A stretch of 64,000 nucleotides of DNA from Zhongshania sp. (GTDB taxonomy: Bacteria > Pseudomonadota > Gammaproteobacteria > Pseudomonadales > Spongiibacteraceae): positions 384,934 to 448,933 of the forward strand of contig NZ_JARGNU010000002.1 of the NCBI RefSeq assembly GCF_029212375.1. The letters are read 5' to 3'. Below are positions 43,912 to 52,601 of this stretch, in pieces. The notes beneath the pieces are model-generated. The model made no database searches, was not told the DNA's origin, and saw only the letters and a list, made by a program, of their open reading frames with translations. A program made the position numbers and the translations under genes. Position 1 is the first letter of the stretch, and each line of letters starts with the position of its first letter.

Positions 43912-46215
43912 TTATCTAGCAGATAAGTTTTTGGCTGCGATGCTGCAGTGCGCCGGCGTTATTTTAGTGGAGTAGCTAAATAAAGTGCGGATGGTGTCTG
44001 CCCGCAATGGCATTTGCAGCATTTCGCCTTTTTGCCACAGCGGCCATTGGTCAAGAAAACAAGCAGAGCCTGGGTCGCCGTCTTGGCCTCCTAGCAGCAC
44101 AAACCAATTGGCGTCGATATCGCTCATGTCGCAAAGGTGGCGGGCATTGGAGCTCATTCGCACATAATGTTTGCCCTTGGCGAAGCCATGGGCAGACTTC
44201 ATGATGGTTTCGTTGGCGCCAGCAATGGGCTCGTCGGCGAAGCGCCAGCGCCGTCCAAATAAGGGCAAGGCCGCCAGTGGGTGGGCCAATTTTAGGCGGT
44301 GAATATTTCCCCAGCGCTCATATTTTGCGGTGTCGGCTGCTGCTTTGCTAAAGGCTTGGTCGATGGCTGCGCGGAGCTTACTTTCTGGCTGCTTAGCTAG
44401 CTCGGCGCGGAGTAGTCCGCGGGGATCCCAGTTGGCGGTAAATACCGCGAGTGCGTCTTCGCCGTGCAGGGCAATAGCAAAGTGATAGAGGCTGAGTTCA
44501 AAAAACAAGGCGCCTTGGCTGTCAATGTCGTAAACCCCGTCCCACGCTAGCAAGGGCTTGAGCTTATCGTTGTTAGGGTTTGACACCAGCGCAAGCATAG
44601 CATCGCGCAGTGGTAGCGCCGTTGGGCTACTTACATCTTGCGAGATATTCCATAGGGCGCTGGCCGGTGCGTCGCCGCCGAGTATTTGACGCAGGCGCCG
44701 GATGCGGTCATCGGGTGAATAGAAATTGCTGATTAAATAAGGGCTTTCTTCGCTGGGGCGGTTATTTGCTGAAGCGACAAATCCCTCAGCGGGGTTGTAG
44801 CTACGGGGTAACTCTGCGCTCGTGATTTTAGTTTGCCAAAAACGAAGCTCGCTGCGGGCTAGGATCATGTCTTTGGCTGGCTTGGCGGGGCGCGCAGGTA
44901 AGTGGGCCGCCATGACTTGGCCAATATTGCCGCTGGTGTCGGCGTACAGCATATTTTGACCAGCCACCGCAAAACTCTCTAGGGCGCCGCGAAACTCAGT
45001 AAAGTTGTTTGCTCTGGCGGCGCCGAGCAGGGCGCTTATTTCGTCGCTGGGGTCGTGGCCAACCCAGCGCATCGCGAAACGCGGTTTTGACTTGGTGGAA
45101 TTCGGCGATGATTTTTTACCGCCAAACATAGGGGCGTCAGACAGAATTGGCCCCCAGTCGCACTCGTTAATTGTTAGTTTCTGGTCGCGGCCCCAGCGCA
45201 CTTTGATATGCTCTTGGCGCTGGCGAATTGCAGTTTTGGGAAGATCGCTAATATCAAATAAATCACTCGAGGTCGCGTGCATAGACGTGCCTCCCCATGC
45301 GATGTCTGGGCTGCGGCCAACCATTATGGCGGGCATGCCCGGCAGCATAAAACCGGCGACTTTCATGGTGGGGCAGTGCACACCAGCCATTAGCCATAAA
45401 TTGGGCAGTGTGATGGGTAAGTGTGGATCCCCAGCTAATATTGCCGCGCCGTTGTCGCTAAGCTGGGGGTTAATTGCCATTGAGTTTGAACCGCCGGGCT
45501 TGCCAAAGTGGTCGCTGAGCCAGTCGATAGTGTGGCCGCTGGTTTTGCGGTGATGGCCTGGAATGGGTGGTCCGCCGTTTTGCTGCATTAGATTTTGCCA
45601 AATCGTCGACCAGTCGCTGCGCTCACGCAGTGGCAGTAAGTTGGTCCACACTTTCCAAGTGAAGTCGGCGCAACTTAAGCGGCTCAGGCTCAATACGTCG
45701 GATACGTTCCAGCGCTCAGCCTGCACGCCGAGAATAGCGAGTTCTTCGGGTTGGCGCCGTTTATCTTGGTTGACGTGGTCAATGACATGATTAATGCCCG
45801 CCACAAAGCCCTCTAGCCAGTTCAAGGTGCTTGCCGGCAATGCGGCGAGGTTGGCTGGGGTGCTGCGGCCAAAATCCAATATGCGCAAGGTGTGGTCGAT
45901 GTTGATTGCCGCTGGCCCCAAAAACTCCGCCATTCGCCCTTGACTAATTTGGCGTAAAAAGGTGATTTGGCTGAGGCGAAGGTGGGCGTGAATCATGCCT
46001 AGCCCTGTCGCTGCATCGCGCTCAGAATCTGCAAAAATATACGGCACCATTTGTGCGTTCCAGCGTATTTCTATTTTGGCAGCCAGTGGTGCGTTTGCTA
46101 AGGGCAGTTTGGCGAGGCGTTGCGCTAGCGTGCTTGGGCGTCTTCGAGTAAATAAATGACCGCTACTTACTTGGGCGAGCAGGGCGAAAATGCCTGGAAT
46201 GTGGCTTGCTTTCAT
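43912..46215 (-). CDS. Penicillin acylase-family Ntn hydrolase
   Basis: 767 residues, normal for the penicillin/AHL acylase family. The heterodimer-forming precursor has an alpha region, a spacer, then the autocleavage site with Ser243 as N-terminal nucleophile in 'KPGGSNSMAINP', followed by 'AILAGDPHLPITLPNLW' and 'GMPAIMVGRSPDIAWGGTSMHA'. Members hydrolyse amide bonds of penicillins, N-acyl-homoserine lactones or related compounds; substrate not assignable. The N-terminus is only weakly hydrophobic, so periplasmic export is uncertain. Quorum quenching is one possibility among several. Confidence 0.92.
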   Translation of the reverse strand: MKASHIPGIFALLAQVSSGHLFTRRRPSTLAQRLAKLPLANAPLAAKIEIRWNAQMVPYIFADSERDAATGLGMIHAHLRLSQITFLRQISQGRMAEFLGPAAINIDHTLRILDFGRSTPANLAALPASTLNWLEGFVAGINHVIDHVNQDKRRQPEELAILGVQAERWNVSDVLSLSRLSCADFTWKVWTNLLPLRERSDWSTIWQNLMQQNGGPPIPGHHRKTSGHTIDWLSDHFGKPGGSNSMAINPQLSDNGAAILAGDPHLPITLPNLWLMAGVHCPTMKVAGFMLPGMPAIMVGRSPDIAWGGTSMHATSSDLFDISDLPKTAIRQRQEHIKVRWGRDQKLTINECDWGPILSDAPMFGGKKSSPNSTKSKPRFAMRWVGHDPSDEISALLGAARANNFTEFRGALESFAVAGQNMLYADTSGNIGQVMAAHLPARPAKPAKDMILARSELRFWQTKITSAELPRSYNPAEGFVASANNRPSEESPYLISNFYSPDDRIRRLRQILGGDAPASALWNISQDVSSPTALPLRDAMLALVSNPNNDKLKPLLAWDGVYDIDSQGALFFELSLYHFAIALHGEDALAVFTANWDPRGLLRAELAKQPESKLRAAIDQAFSKAAADTAKYERWGNIHRLKLAHPLAALPLFGRRWRFADEPIAGANETIMKSAHGFAKGKHYVRMSSNARHLCDMSDIDANWFVLLGGQDGDPGSACFLDQWPLWQKGEMLQMPLRADTIRTLFSYSTKITPAHCSIAAKNLSAR

Positions 46216-46527
46216 GGCGCTCCTGATGGGGTGTTTGCTCTCGTTGATGTGACATAGTAATCTGGTTTAGCAATATGTGAGCCATCATAACAATGTATAT
46301 TTTAAGCCTATTTTTAATATCTTGAATTGTGATTGGTTTGGCTAAATTTAAGTTGTTATGTGAAATAGTGGTGCGCGTTGGGCAGGGCAAAAAGCCGCTG
46401 GTGTTATTGCTGTACGTTGAACCGCGCGGGCAGTTGAAAAAACTGAGTGGCGAGGTGTCGCTGTGCAGCGGGCTGGGGTGTAACATAGGGCCATCATTCA
46501 CTATTTATTTAAAGGATAGCGGTATTC
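46216..46527. promoter_or_regulatory. Divergent promoter region, acylase / pyruvate kinase
   Basis: 312 bp between divergent starts. Short frames exist (for example 46329-46541 on the + strand), but none has plausible protein content or a ribosome-binding site. No clear operator seen. Confidence 0.45.
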
Positions 46528-47949
46528 ATGCGTCGAACTAAGATTGTGGCCACAGTCGGACCCGCTTGTGACTCTCGGGAAATACTCGCCGAGATGATTA
46601 GCGCTGGGGTGAATGTATTTCGATTGAATTTTTCCCATGGCAGCGCAGATGAACACCGTGCACGGGCGTTATTGATTCGTGAATTGGCAGCCGAGGCCAA
46701 ATGTTTTGTCGGCTTGTTGGGCGATTTACAAGGCCCCAAAATTCGCTTGCGTAAATTAGCGGTTGATCCAATTGTATTGAAAAAAGGCACTGAGCTGATA
46801 CTTGATACCGAATTGGCCGACGGCGAAGGCAGCGATCATCATTTGGGTGTCGATTACGAGCCCTTGGCGCGCTCGGTAAGTGCTGGCGACACCTTGTTAC
46901 TGGATGACGGTCGTTTGCGCTTAATGGTTGATCGGGTTGTTGGCGAAAAGGTCTACTGCCGCTCGGAAAGTGCTGGTAATTTGCATTCGCGCAAAGGTAT
47001 TAATCGCCTTGGCGGCGGATTGTCGGCGCCAGCCTTAACCGAAAAAGATCTTGAAGATATTAAATTGGCTGCCGATATTGGTCTCGATTTTATTGCCGTG
47101 TCATTTCCCAGCAGCGCCGCCGATATTATTGATGCCCGCGAGAAGCTAGAAGCGGCGGGTTGTTTTGCTCATATCATCGGCAAGATTGAGCGCGCAGAGG
47201 CGGTGGCAAATGACGAACACCTTGATGAGCTAATTCGTGCTTGCGATGGCGTGATGGTGGCGCGGGGCGATTTAGGCGTCGAGATCGGTGATGCCAGCCT
47301 CATCGGCTTGCAAAAGCACATTATTAAACGTTCCCGCGTATTGAATCGGCCGGTTATTACCGCAACTCAGATGATGGAGTCGATGATCAGCTGCCCAGTG
47401 CCAACCCGCGCCGAGGTGTTTGATGTTGCCAATGCGGTATTGGACGGAACCGACGCGGTGATGTTGTCGGCGGAAACCGCGTCGGGGATGTACCCTGTTG
47501 AAACAGTAAAAGCCATGGCGCGCAATTGCGAAGGCGCTGAGCAGTATCCTTCCGCCAGAAAATCCAGTTATCGTCTTGAGCGAAAATTTGATTCAGTGGA
47601 AGAAACCTTGGCGATGAGCGCCGTTTATGCAGCGAATCATCAGGTAGGTGTGAAGGCGATTGTGTCGATGACTGAGACTGGTCGTACCGTATTGCTAATG
47701 TCGCGTCTGACTTCTGGCATTCCAATTTTTGCTTTCAGTCGAAACCCGACTACTTGTAATCGGGTGAGTTTATATCGCGGCGTGTATGCGGTATCGAGCC
47801 CAGCTAATGGCATTGAAATTAGCGGTTGTGTTGAAAAAATTCAATCGAAAGGGCATGTGGTCGCCGGTGATTTGATCTTAGGTACCACTGGTGATGAGGT
47901 GGGCGTTGACGGTCACACCAATACACTCAAAATAGTGCGGGTAAGTTAA
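46528..47949 (+). CDS. pyk: Pyruvate kinase
   Basis: Makes pyruvate and ATP from phosphoenolpyruvate; 473 residues. N-terminal 'MRRTKIVATVGPACDSREILAEMISAGVNVFRLNFSHGS', then 'GDLQGPKIRLRK', the family signature 'FAHIIGKIERAEAVAN' and 'GVMVARGDLGVEIG', then 'PVITATQMMESMISCPVPTRAEVFDVANAVLDGTDAVMLSAETASG'. AAAGGA lies upstream of the ATG. A hairpin follows the stop. Its product is the substrate of the PDH complex whose E1 gene is disrupted at 7-10.7 kb. Confidence 0.96.
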   Translation: MRRTKIVATVGPACDSREILAEMISAGVNVFRLNFSHGSADEHRARALLIRELAAEAKCFVGLLGDLQGPKIRLRKLAVDPIVLKKGTELILDTELADGEGSDHHLGVDYEPLARSVSAGDTLLLDDGRLRLMVDRVVGEKVYCRSESAGNLHSRKGINRLGGGLSAPALTEKDLEDIKLAADIGLDFIAVSFPSSAADIIDAREKLEAAGCFAHIIGKIERAEAVANDEHLDELIRACDGVMVARGDLGVEIGDASLIGLQKHIIKRSRVLNRPVITATQMMESMISCPVPTRAEVFDVANAVLDGTDAVMLSAETASGMYPVETVKAMARNCEGAEQYPSARKSSYRLERKFDSVEETLAMSAVYAANHQVGVKAIVSMTETGRTVLLMSRLTSGIPIFAFSRNPTTCNRVSLYRGVYAVSSPANGIEISGCVEKIQSKGHVVAGDLILGTTGDEVGVDGHTNTLKIVRVS

Positions 47950-47956
47950 GCCGCTA

Positions 47957-47979
47957 AGCCCTAGCCAGTAGCGAGGGCT
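47957..47979 (+). terminator. Hairpin after pyk
   Basis: AGCCCT (47957-47962) pairs with AGGGCT (47974-47979); the stem extends inward by GC/GC across one mismatch to a five-base loop. It starts seven bases after the pyk stop. No T-run follows. Confidence 0.55.
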
Positions 47980-48142
47980 GCGCGCTTGCTTGCCGCGAGG
48001 ATTTAACTCGTTCGGCGCTAATAGCTTGCGCGCTAATGAGTAAGGTGCTTTATTTGAGGTAGTCTTCTTTTCCTGATAAGTAAATTATTATACCTTTTTG
48101 GATAAATTTTTGATTTGTGTTCTCACTGACGAGGTACATGTT

Positions 48143-48403
48143 ATGCGCACTCCAAGAAAAATTCTCGATGAGTATATTTTTAATTTAGAAGGTATGAGTG
48201 AGAGTATAAAAGCGCGGATTATGGTCGATATTAGTGCTAAGCCTCATCCAATTGGGGCGTATTCATGGGATATTAGCCACTTTTTTAAAGATTGCGATGC
48301 CCGACATAGAGCGAGCACCCTTGAAGAGGCGCAGGAGAATCTGCGGCTGTATACGCTTAGTTTAATGGCGGATAAGGTTTTTGCTAAAAACCTTTGTTAT
48401 TAA
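48143..48403 (+). CDS. Small protein, unknown
   Basis: 86 residues from ATG 48143, which has GAGG nine bases upstream; a TTG-initiated longer frame begins at 48098. Soluble, no signal peptide, no motif I recognise ('RKILDEYIFNLEGMSESIKARIMVDISAKPHPIGAYSWDISHFFKDCDARHRASTLEEAQENL'). The coding sequence is AT-rich relative to pyk. It stands alone. Confidence 0.6.
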   Translation: MRTPRKILDEYIFNLEGMSESIKARIMVDISAKPHPIGAYSWDISHFFKDCDARHRASTLEEAQENLRLYTLSLMADKVFAKNLCY

Positions 48404-48581
48404 AAAATTTAATCTAGCGCTAACACTAAATTGGTAGGCAGGAGTGTGTTGGTGATCTAAACCCTTTACATGGTGGCGCTTGATCTCGGGCGCGGCTACT
48501 TGTGCCTTTGGCCAAAATTTGGTCGCGGTAAAGGTGCATTTCCCCAAGCCAATCGTAGTTTAGTCAAATACGTGTGAGCGA

Positions 48582-49049
48582 CTATCGTACCGCTGCAAGC
48601 GCGGTGGGTACTTCAAATCCCCAAGGACAGTGCGCAAGCTTGCGGGGTGAGTTTGACTCAAGTAACGTATTTAATAATAAGGTGCTGAGACTTGTCCACG
48701 CAGCGCTCACATCGCCACTGAATTCATCCCCTAAGGCCATTTCTAGCGTTTCTAATAATGCCTGATTTATGTGCCCGAGTTGTTCGGCGCTAATACCTTG
48801 TGCGATATAGCGGCGACCGAGGCTGCTAACCACCACTTTTAAACCGTCTATATTATAAAGCGAGCGTACTGCAGTGCCTAACATGGCATTGAGTTTGCGG
48901 CCTTTGTAGTCTGATTGACTGTTGAAATGGTGTTTCAAGTCGGGCGATAGTTGAAATAGTCGCAGATAAAAGACTCTAGCGAAGGGGCGGCTAATCGCGG
49001 TCACTGTTAAAAAAGTGTGCTGAATAATACTAATCTGTTTTGGGGTCAT
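48582..49049 (-). CDS. Single-domain globin with Tyr at the proximal heme-ligand position
   Basis: 155 residues of bacterial single-domain globin type ('MTPKQISIIQHTFLTVTAISRPFARVFYLRLFQLSPDLKHHF'). CD1 Phe is present (Phe42). In the usual 'LGRRH..YGV' F-helix motif the sequence reads LGRRYIAQGI, so the proximal His (F8) is replaced by Tyr81, and the distal E7 Gln position reads Lys49. It may bind heme through Tyr, bind it weakly, or be a heme-free sensor-like globin. Start at 49049 has TTGAGG upstream and the canonical N-terminus; a longer frame starts at 49082. It is divergent from the F420 operon. Confidence 0.8.
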   Translation of the reverse strand: MTPKQISIIQHTFLTVTAISRPFARVFYLRLFQLSPDLKHHFNSQSDYKGRKLNAMLGTAVRSLYNIDGLKVVVSSLGRRYIAQGISAEQLGHINQALLETLEMALGDEFSGDVSAAWTSLSTLLLNTLLESNSPRKLAHCPWGFEVPTALAAVR

Positions 49050-49344
49050 GGCTAGCGCCTCAAGGTCGCGTATTGATGCCAAAAAAATGCGTTATACGGT
49101 GATAAATATACTTAGTATCACTGGCATGGTTTTAATCTAGCGGATTTTATGGGGTTTGATTATTAGAGCTATCCGAGGGCGATATAGCTAGTTACCGCAA
49201 TGTGGTATGCGGTGTTTTGCTTAAGACGGTTGTTTATTTTGGTGCTGGGCATAGCGGTGGCTGGTGCAGTTATGGCTTGTGGATGTGGCAAACTTAGCCG
49301 ACACTGAAGAAGCGGTTATGACCAACAATATAAGGATAAAAGTC
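49050..49344. promoter_or_regulatory. Divergent promoter region between globin and F420 operon
   Basis: 295 bp serving both units. GTGATA (49099-49104) and TATCAC (49116-49121) form a six-base inverted repeat 11 bases apart, a possible operator shared by both directions. The AT-rich surroundings resemble a -10 region. Confidence 0.4.
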
Positions 49345-50025
49345 ATGGAAAACCCCAAACCCGTCATTGCGATTTTAGGTGGAACCGGCGGACTTGGTAC
49401 AGGCTTGGCGCGGCGCTGGGCGGCGGCTGGTTACCAAATTATTATAGGTTCGCGCACGCAAGACAATGCCGAGTCTGCGGCAGGTGAATTGCGCGGCCTT
49501 ATGCAGGCGCGCGGCATTGGTTTGGTGCCGGTTTTAGCGATGGATAACATCGCGGCGGCCAGTGCCGGCGATTTAGTGGTACTTACGGTTCCTTTTGCGC
49601 ATCACACCAGTACCCTGCTAAGCGTTAAAGACGCGCTGCAAGGCAAAATTTTAATCGACGTAACGGTGCCCTTAATCCCCCCTAAAGTTGCCCGAGTGCA
49701 ATTGCCAGCAGAAGGCTCTGCTGGGCAGATTGCACAAAATATATTGGGCGACGGAGTTAGGGTGGTGTCAGCTTTTCAAAATGTGGCGGCAGTGCATTTG
49801 CAAGAGGGGCAGGTCGTGGACAGTGATGTACTTGTTTGTGGCGACAATAAAGAAGCGCGCGCCCAGGTCATTGAGTTGGTCGAGGCCACGGGATTGCGAG
49901 GCCTGCATGCGGGGAGTATTGCCAATGCGGCGGCAGTAGAGGCAATGACGTCGTTACTGATTTTTATAAATAAGCAGTACAAATGCCATGCGGGGATCAA
50001 GGTTACCGGGATGGAGCACTCATGA
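49345..50025 (+). CDS. npdG: F420H2:NADP oxidoreductase (NADPH-dependent F420 reductase)
   Basis: Transfers hydride between NADPH and coenzyme F420; 226 residues, typical of the family. The N-terminal Rossmann motif is 'PVIAILGGTGGLGTGLARRWAAAGYQIIIGSRTQDNAES', with Ser-Arg-Thr after beta-2 fitting NADP(H). Further blocks are 'DLVVLTVPFAHHTSTL', 'ILIDVTVPL' and 'VVSAFQNVAAVHLQ'. The ATG at 49345 has AAGGA at good spacing; the frame runs open to 49264 without support. It is the first gene of the F420 operon, and its stop overlaps the cofE start (ATGA). In this setting it probably supplies reduced F420 from NADPH. Confidence 0.93.
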   Translation: MENPKPVIAILGGTGGLGTGLARRWAAAGYQIIIGSRTQDNAESAAGELRGLMQARGIGLVPVLAMDNIAAASAGDLVVLTVPFAHHTSTLLSVKDALQGKILIDVTVPLIPPKVARVQLPAEGSAGQIAQNILGDGVRVVSAFQNVAAVHLQEGQVVDSDVLVCGDNKEARAQVIELVEATGLRGLHAGSIANAAAVEAMTSLLIFINKQYKCHAGIKVTGMEHS

Positions 50026-50798
50026 GCACAGCGCATAAGGCCATGACGTTGTATGCGGTGCCGAGTATTCCGATGATTGAGCCGGGGGATGATCTGGCGC
50101 AGATACTGGTAACGGCCTTGGATGCTGCGGGTTTGTCGTTGCAAGACGGTGATTTGCTGGTGCTGGCGCAAAAAATAGTGTCAAAGGCAGAGGGGCGCTA
50201 TGCCTACTTAAATGCGGTGGAGCCTGGGCCGGAGGCGATTGCCTTGGCGGCAAGCTGCGTCAAAGACCCTCGCCATATGCAGGTTTTATTGGGAGAGTCG
50301 CGGGCAGTGTTGCGCCAGCGGCCCGGCGTGGTCATTGTTGAACACAAATTGGGTTATGTGCATGCTAATGCTGGTATTGACCGTTCAAACATTGAAAGCG
50401 ACCCTGAGAATCCGCGATTATTACTTCTTCCGGAAAACCCCGATGCCAGCGCTCAGGCCTTGCGTGATGCCTTGTATGTAAAAACGGGGATACAGACTAA
50501 TATTATTATTAATGACAGTGCTGGCCGAGCGTGGCGCAATGGCACGGTAGGTTTTGCTATTGCCACGGCGGGTTTTGACGCCGTGGAAAATAGAATTGGG
50601 GAGCGCGACCTATTTGGTCGTGCACTTGAAATAAGCGAGGTAGCCGTGGCGGATGAATTGGCGGCAGCCGCCTCATTTATGATGGGGCAGGGTGACGAGG
50701 CGATACCGCTGGTGTTAATTCGGGGCGCAAATTTGCGCCCCTCTACGGCGGGTTCTACTTCATTAATTCGCGATCGCGAGAAGGATATGTTTCGCTAA
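50022..50798 (+). CDS. cofE: Coenzyme F420-0:L-glutamate ligase
   Basis: GTP-dependent addition of glutamate residues to F420-0; 258 residues, single-domain CofE length. Blocks are 'IPMIEPGDDLAQIL', 'DGDLLVLAQKIVSKAEGR', 'GVVIVEHKLGYVHANAGIDRSNIE' and 'IIINDSAGRAWRNGTVGFAIATAGFDAVENRIGERDLFGR'. The C-terminal nitroreductase domain of actinobacterial FbiB, which reduces dehydro-F420-0, is absent. Translation is coupled on both sides: ATGA with npdG and TAATG with cofD. The longer frame from 49983 is not needed. Confidence 0.94.
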   Translation: MSTAHKAMTLYAVPSIPMIEPGDDLAQILVTALDAAGLSLQDGDLLVLAQKIVSKAEGRYAYLNAVEPGPEAIALAASCVKDPRHMQVLLGESRAVLRQRPGVVIVEHKLGYVHANAGIDRSNIESDPENPRLLLLPENPDASAQALRDALYVKTGIQTNIIINDSAGRAWRNGTVGFAIATAGFDAVENRIGERDLFGRALEISEVAVADELAAAASFMMGQGDEAIPLVLIRGANLRPSTAGSTSLIRDREKDMFR

Positions 50799-51778
50799 TG
50801 TACACATCGTTAACCACTGAGTCGGCCTATACCGGACGCGTACTCGCCCTGACGGGTGGGGTCGGCGGCGCTAAGTTGGCGAGGGGGCTTGCCGGTGTAT
50901 TGTCGGGCGCTCAACTGACAATCGCCGCGAATACGGCTGATGATTTTGACTACTGGGGACTGCGAATTTGCCCAGACCTCGATTCGGTTATGTACGCACT
51001 GGCCGACCTAAACGATGAGGAGCGCGGCTGGGGCTTAAAGGACGAAAGCTGGCGGACCCGCATAGCGATGCGCCGCTTGGGTGGTGAAGAGTGGTTTCAA
51101 ATTGGCGATCAGGATGTGGCCACGCATATTCTGCGCACACAATTATTGGCTAAAGGCGATAGCTTGGCCTCGGTAACCGAAAAACTGTGCTGTGGTTTGG
51201 GTATTCCACATACTCTGTTGCCCATGACGGAAGATAGGGTGGCGACCAAAGTCATAACCGATCAGGGGCGTTTAGAATTTCAAGAGTATTTTGTTCGCGA
51301 TAAGTGCGAACCTGAAGTTCGGGAATTACTGTTTGATGGGATTGAATCTGCGCAACTGCACCCGAAGTTAGCTGCGCTGCTGGCAGGCGATACCCTGAGC
51401 GCGATTATTATTTGCCCCTCTAATCCCTTTGTAAGCGTTGACCCCATTTTAGCCCTGCACGGCTGTCGTGAATTATTGAAAGCCGCGAAGGCGCCGGTGA
51501 TTGCCGTGTCGCCAATTATTGCTGGGCGCGCAGTGAAAGGGCCAGCAGCAAAAATGATGCGCGAGCTGGCGATGCCCGCTACTGCTGCAGCGGTAGCCGC
51601 TTATTACGGCGATGTTATTGATGCCTATGTATTAGATGAATTAGACGCGAGCTATGCCGACGAGGTGGCGGCAATGGGGCTGGATACCTGTGTAAGTCAA
51701 ACGATGATGAGTGATGTTGCGAGTAAAACTCAGCTGGCCGAGACAATATTAGACTTCGCCAGCCGCATTAATAAGTAA
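50798..51778 (+). CDS. cofD: 2-phospho-L-lactate transferase
   Basis: Joins the phospho-carboxylate nucleotide (LPPG or EPPG) to the deazaflavin Fo to give F420-0 or dehydro-F420-0; 326 residues. The family motifs 'VLALTGGVGGAKLARGLAGVL', 'ANTADDFDYWGLRICPDLDSVMYAL' and 'CPSNPFVSVDPILAL' are present. The start overlaps the cofE stop (TAATG). It is followed after 55 bp by cofC, whose product it uses. Confidence 0.95.
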   Translation: MYTSLTTESAYTGRVLALTGGVGGAKLARGLAGVLSGAQLTIAANTADDFDYWGLRICPDLDSVMYALADLNDEERGWGLKDESWRTRIAMRRLGGEEWFQIGDQDVATHILRTQLLAKGDSLASVTEKLCCGLGIPHTLLPMTEDRVATKVITDQGRLEFQEYFVRDKCEPEVRELLFDGIESAQLHPKLAALLAGDTLSAIIICPSNPFVSVDPILALHGCRELLKAAKAPVIAVSPIIAGRAVKGPAAKMMRELAMPATAAAVAAYYGDVIDAYVLDELDASYADEVAAMGLDTCVSQTMMSDVASKTQLAETILDFASRINK

Positions 51779-51833
51779 AGCCTTTGACGCATTTATCATA
51801 ACAATAAGCATCCATTAGAAGCGTAGCGACATT

Positions 51834-52601
51834 ATGTGGGCACTACTGCCATTAAAAATTTTTGTACAGGCCAAACAACGATTGGCGGGCAGTATAACGG
51901 CGTCTGAGCGCTGGGCTTTGTTTCATGCAATGGTAGAGGATGTGATTGAGGTTCTTGCCTCGTATCCCCGATTTGAGCAAGTGGTGCTGGTTTCAGACGA
52001 CCCTGCGGCACATTCATTGGCAGAGCACTATGGCGTTGTGTGCTGGCCTGAGCGCGATTTTGGGGAGCAGGGGTTGAACGCGGTGGTTGGCGCAGCACTG
52101 GCAAATATACATCGCATTGCGCCACACCGTAATGTCATGGTCGTACACGGTGATTTGCCTTTGCTTAGCCATAGTGAGTTAGACACCGTCCTTAACGCTC
52201 ACACCGAGCTGTTGAATGAGGGCGCGCCGGGATTCAGTATAGTGACGGACTACTATCGGCGCGGGAGTAATATTTTGGTTTGTCATCCTGCGCGGATGCC
52301 AGTGCTAGCTTATGGTCAAGACAGTTGTGAACAGCACGCTCGGCAAGCGCAGCGCCTCGGCATAGCCACCCAAATTTTACATTTGCCAGGTATTGCCCAA
52401 GACATCGATACCCGCAGTGACCTGTTGCGTTTGCTGGCGATGCCAACGAGCAGCGCTGGGCGGCATACCCTCAAATTCTTACACGCAAGCGGCATCGCTC
52501 AACGCTTAAGCTTGACGGGTGATGAGGTAAATATAAAGGCCAATACCAAAGGATTATTGATGCCTATCACCTCAGCTATGTCGGGTTGGAATACGCTATG
52601 A
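51834..52601 (+). CDS. cofC: CofC: phospholactate (or PEP/3-phosphoglycerate) guanylyltransferase
   Basis: Activates a three-carbon phospho-acid with GTP for F420 assembly; 255 residues. The nucleotidyltransferase fold starts 'MWALLPLKIFVQAKQRLAG', then 'VVLVSDDPAAHSLAEHYGV', 'MVVHGDLPLLSHSELD' and C-terminal 'AQDIDTRSDLLRLL'. Known CofC/FbiD enzymes use 2-phospholactate, PEP or 3-phosphoglycerate; which one applies here is not readable. About 40 extra residues follow the usual end. Its stop overlaps the cofGH start (ATGA). Confidence 0.92.
   Translation: MWALLPLKIFVQAKQRLAGSITASERWALFHAMVEDVIEVLASYPRFEQVVLVSDDPAAHSLAEHYGVVCWPERDFGEQGLNAVVGAALANIHRIAPHRNVMVVHGDLPLLSHSELDTVLNAHTELLNEGAPGFSIVTDYYRRGSNILVCHPARMPVLAYGQDSCEQHARQAQRLGIATQILHLPGIAQDIDTRSDLLRLLAMPTSSAGRHTLKFLHASGIAQRLSLTGDEVNIKANTKGLLMPITSAMSGWNTL

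Noticed and set aside
46329..46541. 70-codon + strand frame upstream of pyk
   Set aside because: Overlaps the pyk start in another frame, lacks a ribosome-binding site and has no protein-like pattern.
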